NCBI GenBank assembly: GCA_013423325.1
Contig: BLJB01000005.1
Coordinates: 248,001-312,000 of the forward strand
Direction of reading: 5' to 3'
Source of the DNA: Usnea hakonensis
Taxonomy: Eukaryota; Ascomycota; Lecanoromycetes; Lecanorales; Parmeliaceae
DNA: 64,000 nt
Positions within the stretch are counted from its first letter, which is position 1. Every line of letters begins with the position of its first letter. Shown here one piece after another: positions 23,168 to 33,102 of the stretch. The position numbers and the translations under genes were made by a program. A model generated the notes under the pieces. It saw only the letters and a program-made list of their open reading frames with translations, did no database searches and was not told the origin of the DNA.

Positions 23168-24317
23168 TTATCTCCTCCTCTTAGAGAACGACAGGTTGGC
23201 TCGAGCTGCAACGCCGAGTTTATGAAGTGCACTCCTCCTATCCCAGACAGCGCTCCTTCCTTCAATAATCGCAATCAACTCGTCCGCAACCTTGTGAGGA
23301 AACATTGTCCTGCCGCTGCCCTTTGAGGATTTACTGGTAGCGACATCCAAGATCCACATCATGGCCTTCCGTCGCCGTTGCCGTACGCTAAGAGGTATCG
23401 GTATCTGCAATGCTACGCCACCACCTGCCGCGCCCTTTTGCGATCTTATCCGGAGAAGAGGCGCCACCGAATCAATGGCGAGTGTGAGGTAGAGAATGGG
23501 GTTGAGAGGGAGGTGGTTTGCGGGAGGAGCGCCGGGTAGCAGAGGACGTCGAGGGTCTGGGGTTGGTGGGGCGGCCGTTCGTAGACGCTCGAGTATCAAA
23601 GCCATGTGCTAGCGATGAGACACGTGTTAGCATCACCGTTGCTAGTGGTGTGACGGCGGACCTGGCGCGCTTGTAATGGACAGAGGAACTGACGGGCGTA
23701 CCCTCTGAGCTCTACCCAGCTTGCCATCTTGCATGAGAAGGTTCGTAACCTGTTGGACGACTGGGTCATAGCGATGTTTGAGATTGGATGTGCTTGGTAT
23801 AGGTAGTGTTGGTAGACCAAATATATGGCCCTCATTTGGGACTTCTGCGGACCGAGGGTCGATTATGGTTTGCGCGCGCCGTGGCGCTGAGGTCGAATAG
23901 GATCTGCTTCCTTTGGGCGAGGACGACTTGATATCTTCCTGTATTACTTTGGGCGCCTTTTCTTGGCCCTTTTCATCACGCTTCAAGATCTATGTTCGAC
24001 TTTATCAGCTCATATCATTTCACGGTGATGGCCTGAGGATGATGTACATCTTGTACTGGTGTACTCTGGTCCAGGTCCGGTCCTCCTTCGCCGGTGATCT
24101 TGCCAGTAGTTGCTGCCTCCTCGCTTACATGCCCAAGCTGGTCTTGATTGGGTCCCTTTTGTGAGTCTGATTCAGGCAGTGGTTTCTCATCTGCTGTGAT
24201 GCTTCTTCTTTGCTGTAGCCGAAGACATAAGGGTGTTCGATAGGCGGAGACGTCTGAGACCTTAGGTCTTGCACAAATTGCCCGGCTAGAGTGGAGTAAT
24301 TGGAACCGTGAGCGCAT
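23168..24317 (-). CDS. RSM7: Mitochondrial small ribosomal subunit protein uS7m
   Basis: Component of the mitochondrial ribosome small subunit; uS7 binds the 3' major domain of the SSU rRNA. Three exons (minus order): 24317 to about 24048, 23989-23702 and 23608-23168, about 332 residues. The uS7 core is clear: PVVQQVTNLLMQDGKLGRAQR then, after a 93-nt intron, HMALILERL, and later LYLTLAIDSVAPLLRIRSQKGA, RRRKAMMWILDVA and HKLGVAARANLSFSKRRR. The N-terminal 100 or so residues are basic and Ser-rich with RRSIT, a plausible mitochondrial presequence. Intron 1 has three possible in-phase donors (24023, 24047, 24056), giving introns of 34, 58 or 67 nt. The 34-nt form is unlikely, so the exact length varies by up to 11 residues. 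Confidence 0.92.
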
Positions 24318-24877
24318 TTTGGCTTCTCAATCTAATCGGTGGATGGCAAGCAGGAAGTACGATCCACCGAGGCAGTGCAGTGCTCGAAGCGAAAGCTGCA
24401 AATGTTGGAGTGGTGGGTCATGCCAAGCTTTGATTAGTCAGCGGTCGCTTGGCAGCATCGCTTGTTGTACGGGGCGTGTCTAAAGTAATGCGGGGTGCCT
24501 AGTACGGAGATGCTCCATTGCTATCTACCTACCTTACCTCTAAATGTATCTACCTACTTTACCTTACTTAACTTTGAACTGCCACTAATATTTTCGCTTG
24601 TTCAACCGACTATCTAATAGTGCGATATAGTATCGTGGCATACGGCGGCCTCCGAGCTGATAGCGAACGGCAACGTCAGAGACTAACATATCTAACTTCT
24701 CGACCTTCGCCTCTGTCCTTTCCCTATCTTTTTGTTTTATGCATTCCCCACACTCATCTTCTCGTAGACAATTAGAATCGACCAAGATTTTAATGTGTCC
24801 GGCTCCTTTGTAAAGAATCACTCTCCTGTTGCACACCTCGTTTCCTCTGATTCAAGCATTTTGATTTTCCTCCAATT
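24318..24877. other. Divergent promoter region, uS7m (-) / hxA (+)
   Basis: 560 bp between divergent starts. It contains several CTACCT/TACCTAC copies near 24525-24560 and, nearer hxA, the CGG-N6-CCG and GATA motifs listed separately. Confidence 0.5.
24642..24663. promoter_or_regulatory. Candidate UaY-type CGG-N6-CCG site next to a GATA-factor site
   Basis: The sequence ACGGCGGCCTCCGA (24642-24655) contains an inverted CGG-N6-CCG, matching all but the first base of the TCGG-N6-CCGA site bound by the purine-pathway activator UaY (Zn2Cys6 class). TGATAG (24658-24663) follows after two bases and fits HGATAR, the AreA GATA-factor consensus. The pair lies about 215-235 bp upstream of the hxA start, a gene known in Aspergillus to need UaY and AreA. 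Function here is inferred. Confidence 0.5.
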
Positions 24878-27800
24878 ATGGCTCCAGGTATCGTTGAACC
24901 TCAACCTGCCGTCTCCGCCACTACATCACACTCTCTTCAAGCAGTCACGGAGCCATATGAGGATACTTTACGATTCTATTTGAACGGGACCAAGATCGTA
25001 ATCGATTCTCTCTCAATTGACCCTGAAATTACGTTGTTGGAATATCTTAGAGGGATTGGCCTTACAGGCACGAAACTCGGATGTGCGGAAGGAGGCTGCG
25101 GCGCTTGCACTGTTGTAGTTTCTCAGTTGAATCCTACGACAAAGAAGCTTTACCACGCCTCTGTCAATGCGTGCTTGGCGCCTCTTGTCAGTGTCGATGG
25201 CAAACATGTCATCACAGTCGAAGGCATCGGTAATGTCAAGAACCCGCATCCAGCCCAAGAACGCATAGCCATGGGCAGTGGCAGTCAGTGCGGCTTCTGT
25301 ACACCTGGCATAGTTATGAGCTTGTACGCCTTGTTGAGGAATGACACAGACCCCTCAGAGCTCGAAGTTGAAGAAGCTTTTGATGGGAATCTGTGTCGTT
25401 GCACTGGCTACCGACCTATCTTAGATGCTGCGCAGACTTTCAGCAAGAACAAGGCTTGTAGCAAAGCATCGGGCAATGGCGGTGGCGGTTGTTGTATGGA
25501 GAATGGCAACGGTGAGGCGGCAAATGGATGCTGCACGAAGAAAACAAACGGTGTGAACGGAGATGAGCCAATAAAAAGGTTTACACCGCCAGGCTTCACT
25601 GAATACAACCCGGACACTCAGCTCATTTTCCCTCCCGCATTGATGAATTATCAATTCAAGCCTTTAGCGTTTGGAAATAAGCGTAAGAGATGGTACCGGC
25701 CGGTCACGCTGAAGCAGTTGCTCGAAATCAAAAGTGTATACCCGTCGGCTAAGATCATCGGGGGCAGCACAGAGACGCAAATTGAGATCAAATTCAAAGC
25801 CATGCAATACACGGCTTCGGTCTACGTTGGAGACATCGCCGAGCTTCGCCAGTACAATTTTATGGATGACCATCTCGAGGTTGGAGGTAATGTAGTATTG
25901 ACGGATCTCGAAGACATCTGCATGAAGGCGGTAAAACATTATGGTCCCATCAAGGGGCAACCCTTCAAAGCAATCCACAAGCAGATTCGATACTTTGCAG
26001 GGCGACAGATCCGTAATGTTGGAACTCCAGCAGGCAATCTCGCCACCGCTTCTCCAATATCGGACCTGAACCCGGTATTCGTTGCAACAAATACCGTACT
26101 TGTTGCAAGATCACTCGATCAAGAGACAGAAATCCCAATGTCGCAGTTCTTCAAGGGGTACAGGACTACAGCCCTGGCACCAGACGCAATCATCGCAAGT
26201 CTGCGAATTCCTGTTGCACGGGAGAAAGGAGAGTATCTCCGAGCGTACAAGCAAGCTAAACGCAAAGACGATGACATAGCAATCGTCAATGCAGCCCTGC
26301 GCACCTCGCTAAGCGAGAATCACGTCGTGGAAAGCGTAGACCTTGTGTATGGCGGCATGGCGGCCACAACCATCGCTGCTCGAGAAGCTGTCTCTTACCT
26401 CAAGGGAAAGACGTGGACTGATCCCGCTACTTTAGAGGGGGTAATGAACGCCCTGGAGAAGGACTTTGATCTTCGCTTCGGGGTGCCTGGTGGTATGGCG
26501 ACATATCGCAAGTCACTCGCGCTTGGGTTCTTCTATAGATTCTACAATGAAGTTCTTTCAGACTTAGGCGTCAAGACGTCGGAGATTGATCAGGATGTCC
26601 GAGGTGAGATTGAGCGTGAGATATCAACGGGCAAGAAAGATCATGAAGCTACGCAAGCATATGAGCAGGGTATCTTGGGCAAGGCAAACCCCCACGTTGC
26701 CGCTCTAAAGCAATGCACTGGCGAAGCTCAGTATACCGACGACATACCCGTACAAAAGAATGAGCTTTACGGGGTCATGGTCCTTTCAAGTAAGGCCCAT
26801 GCAAAGATCCTGGACGTTAATTTTGAGGCTGCCATGAATCTGCCAGGTGTCGCCGAATGGGTGGATCATCATGATCTGCCCAATCCAGAAGCCAACTGGT
26901 GGGGTGCGCCAGGTATGTACATATCAAAGCGGTCTTTCCATTGGCTTTGCTGAAAAAGCCCCTGATCATGACAATGAATATTTCATCCTGAGCCTTGTCT
27001 CTTATACTGCGATTTCAGCTTGAAGCAGCACTAACTACTCGCGCGTGTAGTATGTGATGAAGTCTTCTTTGCTGTCGACGAGGTCTTCACCGCAGGTCAG
27101 CCTATTGGTATGATTCTTGCCGATTCCGCCAAACATGCGGAAGCTGGCGCCAGGGCTGTCAAGGTAAAATATGAGGACCTACCCGCCATATTCACAATTG
27201 AAGAGGCTATCGCTCAGCAAAGCTACTTCCAGCACTACCGGTATATCAACAAAGGCGGAGATAAGGAAGGCTTGTTTGACGAAAGCGTGTGGGAAAAGGC
27301 AGACCATGTATTCTCTGGGGTAGTCCGAATGGGCGGACAGGAACATTTCTACCTCGAGACTCAGGCATGTGCCGTCGTGCCAAAACCCGAAGATGGAGAA
27401 ATGGAGGTCTATAGTAGCACCCAGAATCCATCAGAAACGTAGATTTCGTCCCTCAAGGCCACTTTCAGATAGCTGACAATTGATGAAGGCAATCTTACGT
27501 CTCCCAAGTTACCGGCGTCCAAGTCAACAAAATCGTTTCCAAGGTCAAACGCCTTGGTGGGGGATTTGGAGGCAAAGAGACTAGATCTATACAGCTTTCT
27601 GGCATTTGCGCTGTTGCTGCGAAGAAGACCAAAAGGCCCGTACGGTGTATGCTAAATCGGGATGAAGATATCGTGACGTCCGGTCAGAGACACCCTTTCC
27701 TTGCAAGTTGGAAAGTCGCCGTAAATAAGGATGGAAAGCTTCAGGCCCTAGACGCCGACGTCTTCGCAAATGCCGGGTGGTCTCAGGATCTTAGTGGTGC

Positions 27801-29175
27801 GGTAGTTGACCGCGCGCTGTCACACATTGATGGATGCTATCTCATTCCCAATGTTCACGTCCGCGGCCGCTTAGCGAAAACCAATACGGTTTCCAATACC
27901 GCTTTCCGCGGGTTTGGGGGACCACAAGGAATGTTTATCGGTGAGACATACATGGAAGAGATCGCAAACCATCTCAACATGCCAGTGGAAAGGCTACGAG
28001 AAATCAACATGTACAAGCCACATGAGATCACACATTTTAATCAGGAGCTGAAAGACTGGCATGTACCGCTGATGTATCAGCAAATTTTGGATGGAACAAA
28101 CTACGAGGAGCGTAGAAAAGCGGTGGAGAAGTTCAACCATGAGCACAAATGGAAGAAGCGGGGTCTAGCCATCATTCCGACCAAATTTGGGATCTCGTTC
28201 ACCGCAATCTTTCTCAACCAAGCCGGAGCTCTAGTGCATCTCTACCATGACGGCTCAGTTCTCGTAGCGCACGGTGGCACGGAAATGGGTCAAGGTCTCC
28301 ACACCAAAATGTCTATGATAGCGGCACAAGCCCTTGGCGTGCCTCTCTCCGATGTCTTCATCTCTGAAACCGCTACCAACACAGTGGCCAACACTTCTTC
28401 AACTGCTGCCTCCGCTTCGAGCGATTTGAACGGCTATGCCATCTTCAACGCCTGTGAACAGCTCAACGAAAGGCTTCAACCTTACAGACAGAAGCTCGGC
28501 AAAGACGCCAAAATGAAGGACCTTGTCCATGCTGCGTACTTCGACCGAGTCAATCTCTCTGCAAATGGCTTTTACAAGACGCCTGATATTGGATATACGT
28601 GGGGTCCAAATACGGGGCAGATGTTCTACTACTTCACTCAAGGTGTCACTGCGGCTGAAGTGGAGATTGACACCTTGACTGGTGACTGGACTTGTTTGCG
28701 TGCAGACATCAAAATGGACGTCGGTCGATCCATCAACCCTTCAATTGACTACGGCCAAATCGAAGGAGCATTCGTCCAGGGTCAAGGCCTTTTCACGACG
28801 GAAGAAAGCCTCTGGCATCGTGCATCTGGCCAGCTTTTCACCAAAGGGCCAGGCACGTACAAAATACCCGGATTCAGAGATATCCCCCAGGTCTTCAACG
28901 TCAGTCTGCTCAAAGACGTTGAGTGGGAGAATCTGCGCACCATTCAGAGATCCAGAGGCGTTGGCGAACCGCCGCTGTTCATGGGCAGCAGTGTCTTCTT
29001 TGCCATCAGGGATGCGTTGAAGGCCGCTAGGAAACAGTACGGGGTGGAGGATGTCCTGCAGCTGCAGAGTCCGGCGACGCCGGAGAGGATCAGGATCAGC
29101 TGCGCGGATCCGATTCTTAAAAGGGCGCTTGTGAAGCCGGAGGAGGGGGAGAAGAGTTTCTTTATTTCCATTTGA
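24878..29175 (+). CDS. hxA: Xanthine dehydrogenase (purine hydroxylase I)
   Basis: Cytosolic molybdenum-FAD-[2Fe-2S] enzyme oxidising hypoxanthine to xanthine and xanthine to uric acid with NAD+. Exons 24878-26912, 27051-27438 and 27489-29175 give 1369 residues, the normal length. First [2Fe-2S] domain: GCAEGGCGAC near residue 68. Second cluster: CGFCTPG near 139 and LCRCTGYRP near 173. A fungal-type Gly/Cys-rich linker (CCMENGNGEAANGCC) precedes the FAD domain, which shows KIIGGSTETQIEIK and AGNLATASPISDLNP. In the Mo domain AFRGFGGPQG near 947 includes the substrate Arg, and RGVGEPPL near 1300 holds the catalytic Glu. Domain order and all key residues appear intact. The 50-nt intron 2 ends in AAG and restores NPSETQSYVSQVTGV. 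The upstream CGG-N6-CCG plus GATA pair suggests purine induction and nitrogen repression. Confidence 0.96.
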
Positions 29176-30318
29176 GGCTTGTTCGGGGGGTCATGTTTGC
29201 GACGGCAATTTGTGTGGTTGGAATCGGTTGAGGCATGATTGGACGATCGTTACGATTTCTGGGCTGTTTTGGGCTGAAAATGATTGACACTTTTTTTTTT
29301 CTGCTATTCTATCAATTTCTAGGACAGAAGGAGACGGCGGCATCGTGGGCTGTCCATGGCAAAGAATACTACGGGCCTTTTTTCACTGGAGGTGTATGTA
29401 ACGCAAACGAAGAAATCGCAGTCATTTCACACTCTTTAGTTAGATCCCTGTCTCAACCCCAGCTCTACCTACCTATTCTTCCTCGTCTAGCAGTCTTCCC
29501 TCTCTCCTCCTTTTTCGAGTCCTATATCAGTTTCCTCCCCTTCTCAATTTTTTATCCTCTTCTTTTTTTTTGCTTTTACGAAAACCATCTCTCGATTTCC
29601 CTCCCTCCCTCCCTCCCTCCCTCTGTCCCATTTCCCATTTCCCATGGCTCACATCCCCTCCATCTCAGTTCCTTTCTTCAGATCATCTCGTTTTCCTGAG
29701 ACATCTCATATCTTTCTTTCACTTTCAACCTTTCATCGACGAACAACCCTTTTTGCCGTCCTTCTACTCCCGGCGAGATTCTTATCCCATGCCCGGAATG
29801 GAATGTGATGGAATGGGATGGGATGGATCCTTCATCGTGGTGCCTTTGGGTGGTTGTTGTTGTTGAGGGCGTTTTGGGTACTGTGGTTTAGGTCTGTGTG
29901 CGTATGTGCGTATTGATGAATCCCCAGCGTATACTCCTGCGCTGTCCACTTCACTCGAGCGCGTGCGATAGATAAGGAGGCAGAAGAGAAAGAACAGTGT
30001 GTTCCGTATGAGGGGGAAAGGAAAAACACAGCGTGCTTTTTTGTGGAATCCAATTCGTTTCGAGGATGCATGCAAGCCTATCCAACCGGCCCTACGCCCC
30101 CCCACAAGAAGAAAACAATGTGCAACTCATAATCTGAAACAAGACGTCAGACCTTGGTCTTTCTCGCCCGCCCTCTCAACCTCCCGCTGACGATCCTTAT
30201 GTTCTGTATCCGGCCTCCTTTTCAAAACGCCACTTTCATCACCACCATATATATGCTCCTGTCCATTCCTCTTCCTCTCTCCTCTTCCTCTCACTTTCTC
30301 CGCATCTGCCCTTCCCCC
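29176..30318. other. Intergenic, strongly pyrimidine-rich on the + strand
   Basis: 3' flanks of hxA (+) and stn1 (-). Long CT-rich tracts (29440-29720 and 30180-30318) and a (CCCT)n run occupy most of it. ORFs here, including a 154-codon one at 29235-29699, look like low-complexity artefacts. Confidence 0.5.
29598..29623. repeat. (CCCT)n microsatellite
   Basis: Perfect tetranucleotide tandem of about six units within a wider polypyrimidine tract. The complementary strand reads (AGGG)n, a pattern compatible with G-quadruplex formation. Confidence 0.85.
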
Positions 30319-31230
30319 CTAATCTCCCCTCTCCCTCATCCTTCTCATCCTCTTCTCCCGCGCCTCTCCCCTCGTCCTCTTCTCCCTCTCCAGCCCCTCC
30401 GCCTTCCTCCTCGCTCGCTTCTCATCCCCTTCCTCAACGATCCACGGTTTGCTCAGTATCTCCTTTCGAAAAGCGCTGTTCTCAGCCCAGGCGGCGACTT
30501 CTTCGTTCGTGGTGCGGATGATGGCTGTTGATGGGCAAAAGTCAGTCCTTTACTCGTACGCCAGAGAATGAGAGCCTCTAACTCAGCTCTCCCGTAAATA
30601 AAACACTCAGAACGTACATATGCGCTCAAGCAACATCTGCCTCACATCCCGAAACGAGCCCACCCCCCCCTTCACTTTAACAACGGTGCCAATCTCCACA
30701 CCGCTCAGATCCACAGCGCGACCCGTGGCTGAGATTCCCTTGGCCAGCGCATCATGTTTCTTCAACTCCGTTGCGCTCTCCGCCATGGACGTAGGGTGCG
30801 CGTTCCGCGTTGTCAGCGTAGGGGCAGGTCGGCCGCATGTAATCTCAATGGTGGCGCCGCTGCTATCGTCGAGAAGGGCGATCCAGCGCGTAGGATAAAT
30901 GTCTAGGGCGACGATGACGCCGACGAGCCGGATCCATTTGATGGGGTGGTTGAGGTGGAAGTAGAGGTTTTGGCCTGGTTAGGGTTGGGGAAATTGTTAG
31001 TGTCTTTTCTGTCATACTGGGGACGGAAGGTTTATAAGCGATGGAGTAAGGACTCGAGGTGAAGAATGCGTGGGTGAAATGGAAGAGGTATGCAGACCTT
31101 CGAAACCGGTCCGCTCACGCAGAGCGTGGACGTCGGATGCGGTCAGCCGCGCCCAGGTATTGTGGGTTGGAGAGAGGGGAAAGCAGTAGGCTGGGTAGAA
31201 TGCCGGGGGGTTGGAGGGAGACTTGGGCAT
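30319..31230 (-). CDS. stn1: Stn1-like OB-fold telomere-capping protein (CST complex)
   Basis: OB-fold subunit of the CST/Stn1-Ten1 complex that binds telomeric single strands and limits end resection. Three exons (minus order): 31230-31098, 30974-30618 and 30524-30319, giving 231 residues. The N-terminus has the fungal Stn1 signature: FYPAYCFPLSPTHNTWARLT, then DVHALRERTGFEGQNLYFHL across intron 1, HPIKWIRLVGVIVALD, and LDDSSGATIEITC. The OB-fold closes with GTVVKVKGGVGSFRDVRQM. Across intron 2 it continues ERISIIRTTNEEVAAWAENSAFRKEILSKPW, a conserved block of fungal Stn1. The tail is a charged Arg/Glu helix ending at TAG 30319. No C-terminal winged-helix region is visible, as in other short filamentous-fungal Stn1 proteins. 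Only the first exon is obvious without splicing. Confidence 0.85.
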
Positions 31231-31690
31231 GACATGTTTGATGGAGATGGGCGCTGAGACATTTCCTGTCTGGTGCAGCTTGCGGTACTTTGTGTTTGTG
31301 TTTTGTATTTCCCGTCCTATTCCTATCGTACGAGGGAGAAAACGAGACTCCGAGGCTCGGTGTTGTATGTTGTACGCTAAAAATCTAGTCCGCTGAGCCT
31401 ATTTTGATAGACATACGACAAAAATTACGTCTTGGCGATTTCACGCTCACTCTCGTCCGGCCTTAATTGGAAACCTGATATGATACTGTATCTACGATTT
31501 GTAATCATTCTTTGAGATAACCAATCTTTTAATTTGAAAGCTGAAAAAGTCATGTCGTCGGATCCTCGTCGGACAGACGTTGATGAAATGTATAAAAATT
31601 GCTCTCTTGCCTTAGCCAAGTCCAAAATGACAACTCAAACAACTCACTACTCAGCTCTTTTACCTTAAACGATAATCGCATACACTTGAA
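31231..31690. other. Divergent promoter region, stn1 (-) / SDR (+)
   Basis: 460 bp between divergent starts. A TATA-like element is present on the + side at 31591-31598. No ORF is supported. Confidence 0.45.
31591..31598 (+). promoter_or_regulatory. TATA-like element upstream of SDR gene
   Basis: TATAAAAA lies about 93-100 bp before the SDR start codon at 31691, a sensible distance for a fungal core promoter with a short leader. Confidence 0.4.
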
Positions 31691-32725
31691 ATGTCTCGAT
31701 ATTCCGCTGCCTACGCCGACCCTCACGGTGCTGGCGATACTCGACCAACAGCATTGACAATTGTCAAGGACGAAGATCTTGTCGGCAAGTTGACTGACAA
31801 GGTAATGCTCATCACAGATGGCTCTGCTGGCACCGGCGCAGAGACTGCTCGGGCCTTTCACGCAACCGGAGCCAAGCTCTTCCTGACGGCTAGTGACTTG
31901 GAAAAGGGGCAGAAGGTCGTAGATTCGATCCTGTCGGATGATACCTCCAATCGGGCCGAGATCATCCTGATCAAGATAGAACTTGATTCGCTGGATTCCG
32001 TTCGTGCTGGAGCACAAGAGGTGCTTAGCAAGACGGACCGGCTCAATGTCCTCGTAAACAACGCCGGCGTCGTGGCCACGCCCGAAGGCCGCACCAAAGA
32101 CGGGTTCGAAACTCAATTCGGCACGAATCATCTCGCGCATTTCTTCCTGTTCCAGATGCTGAAAAGAACCTTGCTCAAGTCCAGCACGCTGGCATTCCAG
32201 TCTCGAGTCGTCTGTGTTTCATCCATTGGCCACCGTTACAGTACCATACAGTTCGACGACTACAACTTCGACCAGCCGTCATCGTACGATCCATGGAAAG
32301 CATACGGTCAGTCAAAGACTAGCAATATCTATCTTGCCAACGAGATTCAGAGGCGGTACAGCTCGCGTGGCTTGCACGCAACCTCGCTCCATCCAGGTCT
32401 CATCCAATCAGGTCTGCAGGTCCACTCCGGCGATTCTGCGGGATCCATGTTCGAGGTCCCTGAAATCAAGGCGCGCGAAAAATCGACAGCCCAAGGTGCA
32501 GCCACGACGGTGTATGCAGCATTGAGTCGGGACTGGGAAGGCAAAGGAGGCGTATATCTGTCGAATTGTGCTGTTATGGGTCCGTTTAGGAAACAGCCAC
32601 CAAAGAGCGTCTATGATGATGACGTCACTGACGATGGATACTTACCTCATGCCTATGACGCGGGGTGCGAAGGGAGACTTTGGAAAGACTCGCTAAAAAT
32701 GGTGGGACTGGAGGACGATGATTAG
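31691..32725 (+). CDS. Short-chain dehydrogenase/reductase, retinol-dehydrogenase/WWOX-like
   Basis: NAD(P)-dependent oxidoreductase of the classical SDR type; substrate unknown. Intronless, 344 residues. The cofactor region is KVMLITDGSAGTGAETARAF (residues 37-56), where the usual TGxxxGxG reads TDGSAGTG: the first glycine is Asp. Other motifs are intact: LNVLVNNAG (116-124), catalytic Ser in VVCVSSIGH, and YGQSK (YxxxK) followed by the PG motif in LHPGLI. C-terminal region HPGLIQSGLQVHSGD and YLSNCAVMGP match fungal retinol-dehydrogenase-like proteins. The acidic end ...GLEDDD is terminal. The altered glycine motif could weaken cofactor binding or be tolerated. Confidence 0.9.
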   Translation: MSRYSAAYADPHGAGDTRPTALTIVKDEDLVGKLTDKVMLITDGSAGTGAETARAFHATGAKLFLTASDLEKGQKVVDSILSDDTSNRAEIILIKIELDSLDSVRAGAQEVLSKTDRLNVLVNNAGVVATPEGRTKDGFETQFGTNHLAHFFLFQMLKRTLLKSSTLAFQSRVVCVSSIGHRYSTIQFDDYNFDQPSSYDPWKAYGQSKTSNIYLANEIQRRYSSRGLHATSLHPGLIQSGLQVHSGDSAGSMFEVPEIKAREKSTAQGAATTVYAALSRDWEGKGGVYLSNCAVMGPFRKQPPKSVYDDDVTDDGYLPHAYDAGCEGRLWKDSLKMVGLEDDD

Positions 32726-33102
32726 AGAAATGACCTGGCGCTATGAAATAATAGATTGATAATTAGATGAAACCATAGGGCCAACCATAGATTACAAATC
32801 GTAACTCATTTGCTGTGAATGTGCGCAGGTATGGGCGTAAGGAGCCTATTGCATTGTGGTTGAGGATATCTGTTCTCAAGAATGGTCACCGGAAAAGGGA
32901 TGGCATGACACATACCTCACAGGTGAACACGTAGCTAAATATCCAAATTGAAAGCCCGCACATGGATGTTGCTCGAACCCAGCCGAAGGACAACTCTGGA
33001 CACCGATAGTGATGCTGGGAATTGATAGCCTCCACCACGGAATTGTTGGGGAGTTGCAGACTGGCTATGTGCTTTGACTTCATTGCAACCGAGCATGTCC
33101 CA
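32726..33102. other. Intergenic between convergent 3' ends
   Basis: No gene or repeat seen in these 377 bp. Confidence 0.4.

Noticed and set aside
24318..29175. A physical nitrogen/purine gene cluster around hxA
   Set aside because: Neighbours are a mitochondrial ribosomal protein and Stn1; no urate oxidase, permease or allantoinase gene is nearby.
29235..29699. 154-codon + ORF downstream of hxA
   Set aside because: Its translation mirrors the polypyrimidine tract (Phe/Leu/Ser/Pro runs) and there is no supporting motif.
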